From Bacteroidota bacterium (GTDB lineage: Bacteria; Bacteroidota; Bacteroidia; Cytophagales; Cyclobacteriaceae): 37,217 nt of DNA. Shown here in pieces: positions 19,580 through 27,783 of the stretch. Location: positions 68,116-105,332 of the forward strand of contig JACZXH010000001.1 of NCBI GenBank assembly GCA_022571715.1. The letters are read 5' to 3'. The notes under the pieces were generated by a model. The model was not told where the DNA came from. It ran no database searches and was given only the letters and a program-made list of their open reading frames with translations. The translations under genes were made by a program, and so were the position numbers. Within the stretch, counting starts at the first letter, position 1. Each line of letters opens with the position of its first letter.

Positions 19580-20797
19580 TTAGAAAAATTTGGTCAGCGA
19601 AAATTGCGCGAAACTATCATTTCTGATCAAATAGAGGAACTCTGTATCTGCTACATTATCAAACCCTGAAACTTCAAGGCTTATTTTCCATGAATCGCCA
19701 AGCCTACGGTTTGCTTCTATAAAGTAACGAAGGGTTTGGTTATTGCGGTCAATAATAATACCACCTATCAAATCCGTACTCTGCCTGTCATTAATAGCCA
19801 AACGGGATCCAAAAAAGAAATCATCATCAAGTCCGGTGATTAATTCCTGGCCCCGGTTATCAAAATTGTATTCTGCTATCAGGCCAATGTCGATACCGGA
19901 ACTAAATATATTGCTAAAAGTGTATTCGCCACCTACCGTAAAAGCATTGATGTTTTTGCGCTTGCTTACCCTGTAAATTATTTCTGCTTTCCAGAACATT
20001 GGGCCCGTTGAGGCCTGAATATCTAAACCCGTTTGATTTATTAATTCGTAAAAAGCGCTAAATGTTATACCATCGGAAGATTCAAATAACGGAGACCGAC
20101 TGGTGCCATGAAAATGGGAAATACCTATATCAAATACGCTGAAGGAATGTGACCAGCGAATGGCCAAATCGGGATTGTACTCATCCAGTTCACTTTCATA
20201 GGAGGTATTGTTATAGTCCAGATCAAAAGGTGGTCGTAAACGACCTTGCTGACCAGGGAATTTCAATTGCCGGTGGTAAGTCATGGCAAACAGGTCAATG
20301 GTTCCCCAGCTTGGTGACCAGGAAAAATGAATCATGGGTTGTCCTAGCTTTTTCTCCAGGTCGAAACCTTCCAGTGCATCGGCCTGATTGATAATGTCCA
20401 CCACGTGGTTAGATTCTGTCACTCCCCAAAATATTTTCCTTAAACCCACCGATAGCTCCCAATTCTTAAAAATAGCCTGCCAATAAAGTTCGCGAATGTC
20501 AGCATGTGTGCGTTCGGTATCATATTGGTCAATCCGCGCAAAACCAACAAACTGCAGTAATTGTTTGCCTTTATTCCATTCGAGATAAACTTCTGGCTGA
20601 AACACCATAGAAAAATACGACTTATGCTGGCGCGGATAGAGGGCGCTGTCTGGGAAGTAGCGGTAATCTATTCTGAAATATCCGGAAATTTCAGAATAAA
20701 TTTTAGGTTCTTGAATGCTTTTGTTCTGGGCCAGGCATTCATTTATTTGGAATAGTATGGGAACGAAAACAATCCAAACTACGATTTTAATACACAC
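19580..20797 (-). CDS. Outer-membrane beta-barrel protein of an MMPL/LolA-like export operon
   Basis: 405 residues. A signal peptide (IVVWIVFVPILFQINECLAQ) precedes about 380 residues of alternating strands with many aromatic girdles, and the protein ends in aromatic FSLTKFF, which suits BAM-dependent insertion. The start is GTG at 20797, overlapping the stop of the LolA-like gene by one base (TAGTG), so translation is probably coupled. The arrangement MMPL transporter, LolA-like protein and barrel protein parallels operons where the barrel is annotated as a DUF1302 or alginate-export-like protein. It is likely the outer-membrane part of a route that moves a hydrophobic substrate out of the cell. 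The substrate is unknown. Confidence 0.8.
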   Translation of the reverse strand: MCIKIVVWIVFVPILFQINECLAQNKSIQEPKIYSEISGYFRIDYRYFPDSALYPRQHKSYFSMVFQPEVYLEWNKGKQLLQFVGFARIDQYDTERTHADIRELYWQAIFKNWELSVGLRKIFWGVTESNHVVDIINQADALEGFDLEKKLGQPMIHFSWSPSWGTIDLFAMTYHRQLKFPGQQGRLRPPFDLDYNNTSYESELDEYNPDLAIRWSHSFSVFDIGISHFHGTSRSPLFESSDGITFSAFYELINQTGLDIQASTGPMFWKAEIIYRVSKRKNINAFTVGGEYTFSNIFSSGIDIGLIAEYNFDNRGQELITGLDDDFFFGSRLAINDRQSTDLIGGIIIDRNNQTLRYFIEANRRLGDSWKISLEVSGFDNVADTEFLYLIRNDSFAQFSLTKFF

Positions 20798-21573
20798 TAC
20801 TTGGCTCTTTTCAGGGCATTTTGCGAAAAGTCATCTTTCGTGAGGTTTATCCCGAATTTGATCTCAGAAAATTCCAATAACGTCTCTTTTCCGTTTTGAT
20901 GGTTCACCATTTTCATGGTGCTTGCCCGCCAGTATTTTGAGAGATATAGTTTAAAATTGGAATACATGAGGCTTTTTAGCAGGTCATCTTTGCGGTCATA
21001 AAACTCAATTTTTTCAAACCTGTAATTGGATTTATTATACCAAACTATATTCCGCTTGTACCCGGAAGTTTTAGATACCGGATAACGCTCTACTTTGTAA
21101 CACTCTTCCCCATTCATTAATTCTTCTGAAATGTACTTATACGTGTACTTCTCAAGTTCCTGCGAAGAAAGATCTTCAAAGGCAAATTCGCTTCCCATAA
21201 AGGGCCCTGATTTGTTGGAGGACGAAATTCGTTTAACCCTGCCAATTGCAGGAAGGTAGAGCCACTGGTCATCATCACCAATTTTATGGGTGTAAATCAT
21301 GCTGGCTGTTCCTTTTACATCCACGGGAGTATCAAAAATAGTCATTGACATATCTCCATCCCCTTCGACTTCCATAAAATACCCATGCATATGTCGCGTG
21401 GTCTTTTGCCCTTTTCGATTTGTAAGCGTCATTGTAAGAATATTGGAAGAACTAATCCAACCATTGTCAGATTTTTCTGCTTCCTGGGCGATTTCCAAAC
21501 CGGTAATGACTCGTGCAAATGCCGTAATGATTATTATGCTAATTACTGTTGAAATTTTTAATGCAGTTTTCAT
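20797..21573 (-). CDS. LolA-like periplasmic outer-membrane lipoprotein-sorting family protein
   Basis: 258 residues. After an N-terminal signal (ISTVISIIIITAFARVITG) the sequence shows the features of the extended LolA-like family that accompanies MMPL transporters: TRHMHGYFMEVEGDGDMSMT, DDQWLYLPAIGRVKRISSSN followed by GPFMGSEFAFEDLSSQE, and a C-terminal LLEFSEIKFGINLTKDDFSQ. The segment LYLPAIGRVKRI and the following S-x-x-F-E-D-L are the family hallmark. Members are half-barrels that shuttle a lipid or hydrophobic ligand across the periplasm; a direct role in lipoprotein sorting is not implied. It lies 33 bases downstream of the transporter gene and overlaps the barrel gene by one base. 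Confidence 0.88.
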   Translation of the reverse strand: MKTALKISTVISIIIITAFARVITGLEIAQEAEKSDNGWISSSNILTMTLTNRKGQKTTRHMHGYFMEVEGDGDMSMTIFDTPVDVKGTASMIYTHKIGDDDQWLYLPAIGRVKRISSSNKSGPFMGSEFAFEDLSSQELEKYTYKYISEELMNGEECYKVERYPVSKTSGYKRNIVWYNKSNYRFEKIEFYDRKDDLLKSLMYSNFKLYLSKYWRASTMKMVNHQNGKETLLEFSEIKFGINLTKDDFSQNALKRAK

Positions 21574-21606
21574 TTTTTTTGATCTTTTAAAAATTAAATA
21601 TAAGGA

Positions 21607-23982
21607 TTATGAAATCACTTCCGTTTTCAAGGGTTCCATTTTTTCAGCTATTGTTGGAGTTTGATCTCTATCTATTAGCAGGAGCAGTGCTGGAAGCAAG
21701 AGCAGATCGAGTAGTAAGGCAACCACTATCGTAATTGCAGTTAGTTTACCCATGTCGGAATTCAATCCAAAAGAGGAGAACATCAGCACAGTGAAACCTG
21801 CTGAAAGTATGATGGTATTAACTATAATAGCTCTTCCAACTGTTGCAAAAGCGTAGCGAATAGCATCTTGAGGTGATTTATTTAGTTCTCTTCTCGCACG
21901 AATATATTTGGCAAGTAAATGGATAGTGTCATCCACAACTATACCTAGCGTCATTCCCAGAACTATTGTCAATGCCATATTTATTTGCCCATTAAAGATG
22001 CCCCAAATTCCATAAGCGACAGCTATTGGCATTATATTGGGAACAATACTAAGAAATCCATATTTGAAGCTGCGAAGTGCAAAAATGAGAATGAAGGAGA
22101 TAATGATTAATGCCCCAAATCCGCTAGACAACATACTATTCATGTTCGTTTTCATAATGTGAGAGAACATAAGCATTGTACTAATACCATAGGAGAACAT
22201 GTGTTCAGGTGCATTATTTCGTAACCAGTTTTCAGCACGTTCGGTCAGTCCGATAATCTCTTTACTCGTAATGTTATTGAGCGTTACAGTAAAACGAGTT
22301 TCGGACTTATCCACATTAATCTGATTATTTAAATCCAAGCCATAGGGCAATGACATTTCATATAGAAGGAGATATTGAGCAGCTTCATTTCTGGCATCCG
22401 GAAGCTTGTAATAGCTGGGGTCATCTCCGTGCATTGCTTTGTTGACCCGTTTCATGATTTCAGAGAAGGTACTGACATGCATAACTTCTTTCTGCTGACG
22501 GAACCATTGGTCAAATTCATCCAATTTTTTAAGATATTCCGGATTGCTAATTCCGTCTGGCTCGCCAGCACCAAGTGAGTATTCCAAATTGTATATTCCA
22601 GTGAGGTTCTCGCTGATGAATTCTGTATCAATTCTGAACTGAACACTTTTACCAAAGAATTTTATGAACTCATTATTCAATTCATTTTTAAAAGAAAAAG
22701 CACTGAGACCAATGGCAGCAACGACCGAGAAGACTAGTACTTTCCGGTTGTGCATAATGACAAAATCGGCCAAACGGTCAACAAATTTTGTACGCTCATT
22801 TTCTTCTTTTCTTATTTTAACCTTAACAGGCAGAATCGCCATGAGGGCCGGAAGGAATGATACGGAGAGAATGAACGCAGCTGCTACCCCTACTGCAGTA
22901 ATATTACCGAGATCGTGGAAAGGGGCGCCCTCCGTAAAATTCAATGTTAAGAAACCTACTATTGTGGTTACACTGGTTGTAAATACGGGCATGAAGTTGA
23001 TGCGAAGACTTTCAACAATCGCCTCCCTTTTTTGCATGCCAGAGCGCATTAACTGCAGCATCGTGAGCAATAGGTGAATACTATCTGCAATTGCCAGCGT
23101 CATAATCATGGTAGGCGCAGAGGCAGAAGGACCAGTCAACTCTATTCCAATCCAACCTGCCAGCCCCAAAGCAGACGTAATAGAAAAGAGTAAAACAAAA
23201 AATGCCGTAACCATTGCACTCAATTGCCTGGTGGTGATATAAACTACCAAAATGATGATGAGAAACATTAGTGGCACCAGTGTAGTCATGTCATTAATGG
23301 AGCCTTCAGCGAATGCTCCATTGAGCATCACAATACCTGAGAGATAGGTTTTGTGACCTGGATGCGCCTTCTCCCACTCTTTTGCCATTTTACGAGCATA
23401 GTTCATAACCACTATGGGTGCATTCATGCTATCTGCCGGAAGATTGACAGTTATATTAACAGCAGTAATAGAGGCATCCCTGTTGATGAGACGATCAACA
23501 AGAAGGGGCTCATTTAAAGCTATCTTTTTTATCCGCCGCAGTTCGGCATCTGACATATTCGCAGCATTACTAGCCAGACTCTCTATGTACATATCGTCTC
23601 CTTCAGAATGTGTGTGTTGGTAGTTGGAGAGCGCATCCACTCGTGTTGAATAAGGAGTTTGCCACGCTAGTTGTTCTAGGTCTTCAATGGCAGAGAGGGT
23701 GTTCCTGGTAAAAACCTGGCCACTTTCAGGCTGAATTACAATAAAAACATTGTCGTCTTTGGTGTATTTCTCTTGCAGGCCATCAAATGCCAGGACTTGA
23801 GGGTTGTCTTCATCAAAAAAAATGTGATAGTCATTATTGAAGGTAAGGAATTGACCACCACTTCCTGCCAGCATTACAATTAGCAGGGTGCCAAAAACAA
23901 CCAACCATCGTCTTTTAATAATCCACTTTGCAAAATTTGCTATTCGACCATTGTTCCCTGTATTATTTTGTATGTCGTTCAT
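21607..23982 (-). CDS. MMPL/RND family transporter
   Basis: 791 residues with the RND two-fold layout: one helix near the N-terminus (about 28-48), a large periplasmic domain (about 50-215), five or six helices (about 218-395), a second leading helix (about 415), a second periplasmic domain (about 430-620) and a final helix bundle (about 630-775). Motifs include MTLAIADSIHLLLTM in helix 4 and MTLGIVVDDTIHLLAKY in helix 10, the positions of the proton-relay aspartates. It belongs to the hydrophobe exporter branch (HpnN/MmpL-like). It begins a minus-strand operon with the LolA-like and barrel genes. The likely cargo is lipid or a hydrophobic compound (inference). Confidence 0.92.
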   Translation of the reverse strand: MNDIQNNTGNNGRIANFAKWIIKRRWLVVFGTLLIVMLAGSGGQFLTFNNDYHIFFDEDNPQVLAFDGLQEKYTKDDNVFIVIQPESGQVFTRNTLSAIEDLEQLAWQTPYSTRVDALSNYQHTHSEGDDMYIESLASNAANMSDAELRRIKKIALNEPLLVDRLINRDASITAVNITVNLPADSMNAPIVVMNYARKMAKEWEKAHPGHKTYLSGIVMLNGAFAEGSINDMTTLVPLMFLIIILVVYITTRQLSAMVTAFFVLLFSITSALGLAGWIGIELTGPSASAPTMIMTLAIADSIHLLLTMLQLMRSGMQKREAIVESLRINFMPVFTTSVTTIVGFLTLNFTEGAPFHDLGNITAVGVAAAFILSVSFLPALMAILPVKVKIRKEENERTKFVDRLADFVIMHNRKVLVFSVVAAIGLSAFSFKNELNNEFIKFFGKSVQFRIDTEFISENLTGIYNLEYSLGAGEPDGISNPEYLKKLDEFDQWFRQQKEVMHVSTFSEIMKRVNKAMHGDDPSYYKLPDARNEAAQYLLLYEMSLPYGLDLNNQINVDKSETRFTVTLNNITSKEIIGLTERAENWLRNNAPEHMFSYGISTMLMFSHIMKTNMNSMLSSGFGALIIISFILIFALRSFKYGFLSIVPNIMPIAVAYGIWGIFNGQINMALTIVLGMTLGIVVDDTIHLLAKYIRARRELNKSPQDAIRYAFATVGRAIIVNTIILSAGFTVLMFSSFGLNSDMGKLTAITIVVALLLDLLLLPALLLLIDRDQTPTIAEKMEPLKTEVIS

Positions 23983-24112
23983 TTTTATATTAGAATATTT
24001 CTTATTTAAATTGATTAGAATTAACCATCTAAGTTTTATTGAACAATTAAGTTATCGAGTTAAAATTTTCTATTCATTTGTAATAATTTACTTTATGTAT
24101 CTTAGTAGTACA

Positions 24113-24187
24113 GCGACCCTGATTTTTGCTCCCCCTACGCCCCCTCGAAGAGGGGGACATAGGTGCTGAAATTTGTCAGGGTGGTCC
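24113..24187. repeat. Nested palindromic G/C-rich intergenic element
   Basis: An outer inverted repeat ACCCTGA (24116-24122) / TCAGGGT (24176-24182) encloses an inner hairpin CCCCCT-cgaag-AGGGGG (24140-24156). The element is strikingly C- and G-rich in an AT-rich spacer. Bacteroidota genomes often carry dispersed intergenic palindromes of the type CCCCCTnnnCCCCCTcnaAGGGGG, which this resembles. Copy number elsewhere in the genome cannot be seen from this window. Confidence 0.7.
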
Positions 24188-24231
24188 CTTCAACATCCAA
24201 TAATTAAATTTTGCATTTATCCATGATACTT

Positions 24232-24252
24232 TACCAATCTCAATTATTGGTA
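24232..24252. promoter_or_regulatory. Candidate operator for the MarR-type regulator
   Basis: TACCAAT-ctcaatt-ATTGGTA is a perfect 7-base inverted repeat with a 7-base centre (21 bases in all), a size that suits a MarR dimer. It lies 250 bases upstream of the transporter start and 188 bases beyond the marR stop. Binding is inferred only from symmetry and position. Confidence 0.35.
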
Positions 24253-24439
24253 GAACCGAATTATTGATTAAGTTATTCAAATCATCTTTTTAAAGGGCAA
24301 TTTCAAATGCTATACTCGTTTTATTATTAATATCTAAATGGTTAATTCTATAATTGATTAAAAAAAACGGATATTAACTGATAATTTATATTTTGAAAAT
24401 CCAATATTACGAACTACGTATTAAATTTCAAAATATATT

Positions 24440-24889
24440 TTACTTATATTTTTTTTCGCTCAGTATTATGGGAATGGTTTCGAGATAACGGATCAGGTTT
24501 TCCTGATCGAGCGATTTGAAGTGTGACAATACCTTCTCTGCCGTTTCACGGTGATGTGCAATGAAGGTCTGGAATATTTGCTTACCATATGAAGCCAGGG
24601 TGACATACACGACCCTTCGGTCATCGCTTGAATGATACCTGTCAAGGTATTTTTTCTTAACCAGTTTATCCACAATGCTGGTTACAGTACTAAGCGGTGC
24701 TGACAGGCTATCGGCAAGGTCACTCATTTTCATGTTTTGTTTTTGGCCTACATAATTTATCAACATAAATTCCTTTTCACTAGGGTTGCCATGCATCATG
24801 CAACAGTCATCCATACCTTTTTTCATCTCATGGATCAGATTAGACATCGCATAAATGAATCTGTTTATTTTTTCTTCCTTGACTGCCAT
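24440..24889 (-). CDS. MarR family transcriptional regulator
   Basis: About 149 residues from the ATG at 24889 (MAVKEEKINRF). An upstream in-frame ATG at 24973 exists but the predicted -7 element lies between the two, so the shorter form is chosen. The winged helix-turn-helix is clear: LINYVGQKQNMKMSDLADSL, then STVTSIVDKLVKKKYLDRYH and the wing SSDDRRVVYVTLASYGKQI (D-x-R-R-V). MarR proteins usually repress a neighbouring transport operon and release DNA on ligand binding. Its position just upstream of, and in the same direction as, the MMPL operon makes that operon the likely target. A short cysteine/histidine cluster (MDDCCMMHGN) near residue 27 is unusual and might sense thiols or metal. 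Confidence 0.88.
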   Translation of the reverse strand: MAVKEEKINRFIYAMSNLIHEMKKGMDDCCMMHGNPSEKEFMLINYVGQKQNMKMSDLADSLSAPLSTVTSIVDKLVKKKYLDRYHSSDDRRVVYVTLASYGKQIFQTFIAHHRETAEKVLSHFKSLDQENLIRYLETIPIILSEKKYK

Positions 24890-24928
24890 ATTAGCGAGAT
24901 ATTCAAATAGTACGATTTTCGAATAATA

Positions 24929-24936
24929 CAAATATA
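24929..24936 (-). promoter_or_regulatory. Predicted -7 element of marR
   Basis: On the minus strand this reads TATATTTG, a perfect Bacteroidota -7 element. It implies transcription from about 24922 and a leader of about 33 bases to the ATG at 24889, which supports that start over the upstream ATG. No clear -33 TTG is seen. Confidence 0.55.
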
Positions 24937-25040
24937 GGATAAATTTTATTAGAAGAAACTTTTTGGGATTCAATTATGGTTCGATATGTATTCTAAATGA
25001 TTTATGGAGTATTACATTACTGACCGGAATTTAAATGGAA

Positions 25041-25940
25041 TCACTTTAGACGGAGGCCGTTCAACACCCATAAAAAAGTAATTCCCAGCAAGGCTGCAGA
25101 CGTGAGAAAGATAAGCAAGATCGGCTGACTCAAATCTATCATTGGGTGACCATTGAATGCCTGAAAAGCAGTAATACCAACAAATGTGGAATAACTTAAA
25201 ATTCCCACAATGACGATGCGGGTACGTTTGGTTTCACTGAAATTTGTAAAACTGACCAACAAGGCCAATAGTGGCAGCACTTGTGCAGCATGTAAAGCAA
25301 GTGCATGTGGAACTTTCATCTGCCCAAATAGGCCAATCGTATTGCTGCTGTTAATGATCATAACGATGCCGAAAACTAGTGCGATCACTAATAACAGCAA
25401 GCCCGAAGTAATGGCCCACTTAAAAATAGACGGGGCTTTTAAAAAAAACACCGAACACAAAAGTACCCCAAGGATTAAGGGAGCATGTAAACTTATGGAC
25501 GCACCCATAAGGCTAAAAACCGCAGCATCAAAGGGAGTAGTAAAATTGAAATGTGATGGTACACCACGCCAAACTTGCATGGTCACCAGAAAAACTTCCA
25601 CAAAAGTGGCGACAGCATAAATACTTGATAGAATCCACCAAATGACTCGTTTTTTGGGTACAAAAGTCAAGAACCATGCAAGAGAAATTGCCGTGAGGCC
25701 AAATGCTTCACCAAAAGAGATTGCCTTCCGAAAAGAGACATCACCCTTTAGTGTGCCGCCCGTGACAATCAAGACAACCGTGTGAAAGATCGCGCTGGCC
25801 AATAAAAGAAAACCTGTAAAGTAGAGCAGTTTCTGATAACTTTCAGCCTCATTCCAGTATTTTCTTAACTGTCCCCCAATAATTTGGAACAACGTTTCAT
25901 TTGCTGAATTCAATTCATTATTTCCGAGGACTTGTGACAT
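25041..25940 (-). CDS. Polytopic membrane protein of unknown function
   Basis: 299 residues with about eight hydrophobic helices (around 39-60, 72-95, 102-125, 145-165, 172-200, 212-232, 238-262, 270-295) after a hydrophilic N-terminus of about 35 residues. Conserved-looking polar spots inside or next to helices are HTVVLIVTGG, GEAFGLTA, PSHFNFTTPFD and KVPHALALHAAQVLP; the last places two histidines in a helix. I do not recognise the family. It lies upstream of marR in the same direction (67 bases between its stop and the long marR frame) and could be part of the same regulatory neighbourhood. Confidence 0.75.
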   Translation of the reverse strand: MSQVLGNNELNSANETLFQIIGGQLRKYWNEAESYQKLLYFTGFLLLASAIFHTVVLIVTGGTLKGDVSFRKAISFGEAFGLTAISLAWFLTFVPKKRVIWWILSSIYAVATFVEVFLVTMQVWRGVPSHFNFTTPFDAAVFSLMGASISLHAPLILGVLLCSVFFLKAPSIFKWAITSGLLLLVIALVFGIVMIINSSNTIGLFGQMKVPHALALHAAQVLPLLALLVSFTNFSETKRTRIVIVGILSYSTFVGITAFQAFNGHPMIDLSQPILLIFLTSAALLGITFLWVLNGLRLK

Positions 25941-25985
25941 CTAATTTTCTATTTTTTTTGAAGGAAATGCGCCATATGCAACGGT

Positions 25986-26017
25986 GGCTACCAACCTTCT
26001 TTACGTTGGTCTAGCCA
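25986..26017. promoter_or_regulatory. Leader inverted repeat upstream of the membrane protein gene
   Basis: TGGCTACCAAC (25985-25995) pairs with GTTGGTCTAGCCA (26005-26017): eleven pairs with a two-base bulge and a nine-base loop. It lies 45 bases before the ATG at 25940, so it would be either an operator or a hairpin in the 5' leader. Confidence 0.45.
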
Positions 26018-26073
26018 ATATAAGCATTAATTTGAATGTTGCTGGTTAGCGGACTTTCCTAAACGCTTGTATT

Positions 26074-26127
26074 GTTCTGTTTTATTAAGGCTAACCAACC
26101 AAATACAGTGAATTCCATGTATTTAAT
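26074..26127. repeat. 54-base repeat with central palindrome, copy 1
   Basis: This segment is repeated at 29665-29718 with three single-base differences. It contains a 24-base near-palindrome at 26101-26124 (arms AAATACA and TGTATTT around gtGAATTCca; 20 of 24 positions symmetric). It directly follows, and slightly overlaps, the stop codon of a decayed tyrosine recombinase on the minus strand. Confidence 0.85.
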
Positions 26128-26330
26128 GTATGTCATTAGGGGTAATATGCATCGTATCCATAGGGCTGGCTATGCTTGTCTGGTTTGTTGTGGATGGGTG
26201 TATATTTCCTTAGTTCCGGACGAATTATGGCCTGAGATTTCTCAAACAAGTGGGTGTCAAATGCGTGTCGTAGCGTATGTACATCACTGCTTTCTGAACT
26301 CCTTACTCAAACTCATTTACTTGCTATTGA
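26123..26330 (-). pseudogene. Decayed 3' end of a tyrosine recombinase/integrase
   Basis: The minus strand holds catalytic boxes of a phage-type integrase in shifting frames. Near 26317-26300 comes LSKEFRKQ; from 26285 DVHTLRHAFDTHLFEKSQ, the conserved Arg box (H-x-L-R-H-x-x-A-T-H-L); then, in another frame, GHNSSGTKEIYTHP, the G-H and Y boxes with the catalytic Tyr; then, in a third frame, IASPMDTMHITPNDIH and a stop at 26123-26125. Between the Arg box and GHNSS about ten residues (normally like GTDLRYIQELL) are missing. At least two frame changes, a deletion and lack of any 5' half make this a dead remnant. It abuts the end of the CPBP gene. Confidence 0.85.
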
Positions 26331-26333
26331 TTG

Positions 26334-26945
26334 TTAAGATTTAGGAGGCTTACCCAAAATCAATCCATAGATCAACCAAGGTTCTATCAGACCCGCAGAA
26401 ATGTAATGAGAAGTAATGCAAGGGGCTAAGCTTCTATCGCCTATCAAATAGATTATAGCTAAGGCAAGTCCTAATAATGTGGTGTATAGGATGGCTTTGA
26501 TTGCAACCTGAAGTGATCCTTTAAGAAATCCCCATACACCATGTGAAATGCCAAAAGCCAGACCGGACAAGATAATTTGACTTAAATTGTCATATCCATT
26601 GGTTGCTAAACGATCCATAATGAATCGTCTGAAAAAAGCCTCTTCAACTACAGCTGCAGAAATAATAGCCAAAAACCCAAATAGGTTAAACCAGGAAATT
26701 TCAAGCCACTTTTCTTTAATGATCGGGACTGCATTCATCGATATCATAACATAGCCAAGTCCAAAAATGAGAGCTAATATCCAAGCTAAAGGAGTTCCTG
26801 AATTGCCACTAAAAAATCCCAATTTTTTCAAAAATCCTGTATCAATTCCCAAATAGAAATATCGATAAAGATACTTTGTAAGAGGATAGTACATTACCAA
26901 GGAAGCCATTCCCAAAATCAATAAAGTTCTTTTCCTGGCATTCAT
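26334..26945 (-). CDS. CPBP family intramembrane metalloprotease
   Basis: 203 residues, about six hydrophobic helices. All three motifs of the CAAX-protease/bacteriocin-processing (CPBP) family are present: E101-E102-x-x-x-R106 (VVEEAFFRR), F131-x-x-x-H135 (FGISH) and a later His180 (TSHYISAG). These residues hold a catalytic metal within the membrane. Family roles range from prenyl-protein processing to bacteriocin immunity; the substrate cannot be inferred here. The stop codon lies a few bases from the integrase remnant, so the gene may have arrived with, or been exposed by, recombination events. Confidence 0.9.
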   Translation of the reverse strand: MNARKRTLLILGMASLVMYYPLTKYLYRYFYLGIDTGFLKKLGFFSGNSGTPLAWILALIFGLGYVMISMNAVPIIKEKWLEISWFNLFGFLAIISAAVVEEAFFRRFIMDRLATNGYDNLSQIILSGLAFGISHGVWGFLKGSLQVAIKAILYTTLLGLALAIIYLIGDRSLAPCITSHYISAGLIEPWLIYGLILGKPPKS

Positions 26946-27112
26946 TGTTGATTCGATTGTTGGTAAAAATTTAAAAGTAAAGAGCGCCTAACCTATTCTA
27001 ATAATTTGGGTTTTGACATTTATTTTTTATTTTTAGATTAAAGATATAAATTTCATTGCAGTATTTGTGCTAAGCAATATTTTGTTAATTACTATAATTC
27101 AATAAAAGTCTA

Positions 27113-27565
27113 ATGAGTGATAGACTGCAATATTGCAGTATGGGAGTCACAATGGCGATTGGTATTGGACTTGCCATCTTCACTATTTTGTTGTTTGTGT
27201 ATATCTTGGTGGATTGTATACGGCGTAGCGAAGCAGACTTCCCCACACTCGTCTATGGCGGCAAAGAGATCAGCCAGAGGGTTGTGAAGGCTATATGGAC
27301 ATGGATTTTGATTCTATCTTTCATACTCGGCTTGTCTGCCAGTCAGCAGATTTACTCAGCAACAGAGACAAAGAGTTCGCAACCAGGTTCTGTCAAATCC
27401 AAATACTCGTTTTCCTCACCCTTCTACACCTGCAAGGTTGATCAAGACGGTAATAAAGAGATCCGAGAGAATGCTTTGCGGATTCCTCTGCTCTTTTTCC
27501 TCGGGGTGTACCTATACTACCGTGGGGTTAAGAAACTACCCAGAAAGCAAGAACAGAGCTCGTAG
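27113..27565 (+). CDS. Small membrane protein of unknown function
   Basis: 150 residues with two N-terminal helices (about 10-32 and 60-77) separated by a 25-residue loop (DCIRRSEADFPTLVYGGKEI) and a third hydrophobic stretch near the C-terminus (LLFFLGVYLYYRGVKKL, about 125-142). The first two helices recall the phospholipase D N-terminal 'PLDc_N' layout (helix, V-D-C/W-I, charged loop, K-x-x-W helix), but the similarity is only by eye. A second methionine at residue 10 (MGVTMAIG) is a possible start. It is flanked by large gaps on both sides. Confidence 0.6.
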   Translation: MSDRLQYCSMGVTMAIGIGLAIFTILLFVYILVDCIRRSEADFPTLVYGGKEISQRVVKAIWTWILILSFILGLSASQQIYSATETKSSQPGSVKSKYSFSSPFYTCKVDQDGNKEIRENALRIPLLFFLGVYLYYRGVKKLPRKQEQSS

Positions 27566-27783
27566 ATTGGGTTTTAATGAAAACCTTCGAACAGAATGCC
27601 TATCAAGCCATTGCAGTTGACGGCGGGGATCTTTCGTTTTGAAAGTCTTTTTGCAAACGGTGGTTTTTGGTTTGTCGGGAGTTTCTTGGTAATTCTCTAA
27701 TGTATCTGAACTTTGTCGTTACTTCTATAAATCTATTTTTTTTCTGCTTTCAATAAAAGTAAATGGGTATAACGTATAGGATT

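Larger units (their letters stand above)
23983..24439. other. Control region between marR and the transporter operon
   Basis: 457 AT-rich bases without a gene. It holds the palindromic element at 24113-24187 and the inverted repeat at 24232-24252, described separately. The small frame 23888-24169 is not coding. The transporter promoter must lie here, but no perfect TAnnTTTG was found. Confidence 0.6.

Noticed and set aside
24140-24156. Intrinsic terminator for marR
   Set aside because: The hairpin is strong but has no T run on either strand, lies about 285 bases beyond the marR stop, and is nested in a larger palindrome.
23888-24169. 93-codon open frame upstream of the transporter gene
   Set aside because: It runs through the palindromic element and is antisense to the transporter start; no protein features.
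24890-24973. Longer N-terminus for the MarR regulator
   Set aside because: The extra 28 residues (rich in Leu, Ile, Lys, Tyr) are not part of the family and the predicted -7 element lies inside them.
25986-26017. Possible integron attC site
   Set aside because: The arms resemble GTTRRRY/RYYYAAC only partly (GTTGGTC and TACCAAC break the consensus) and no integron integrase is seen.
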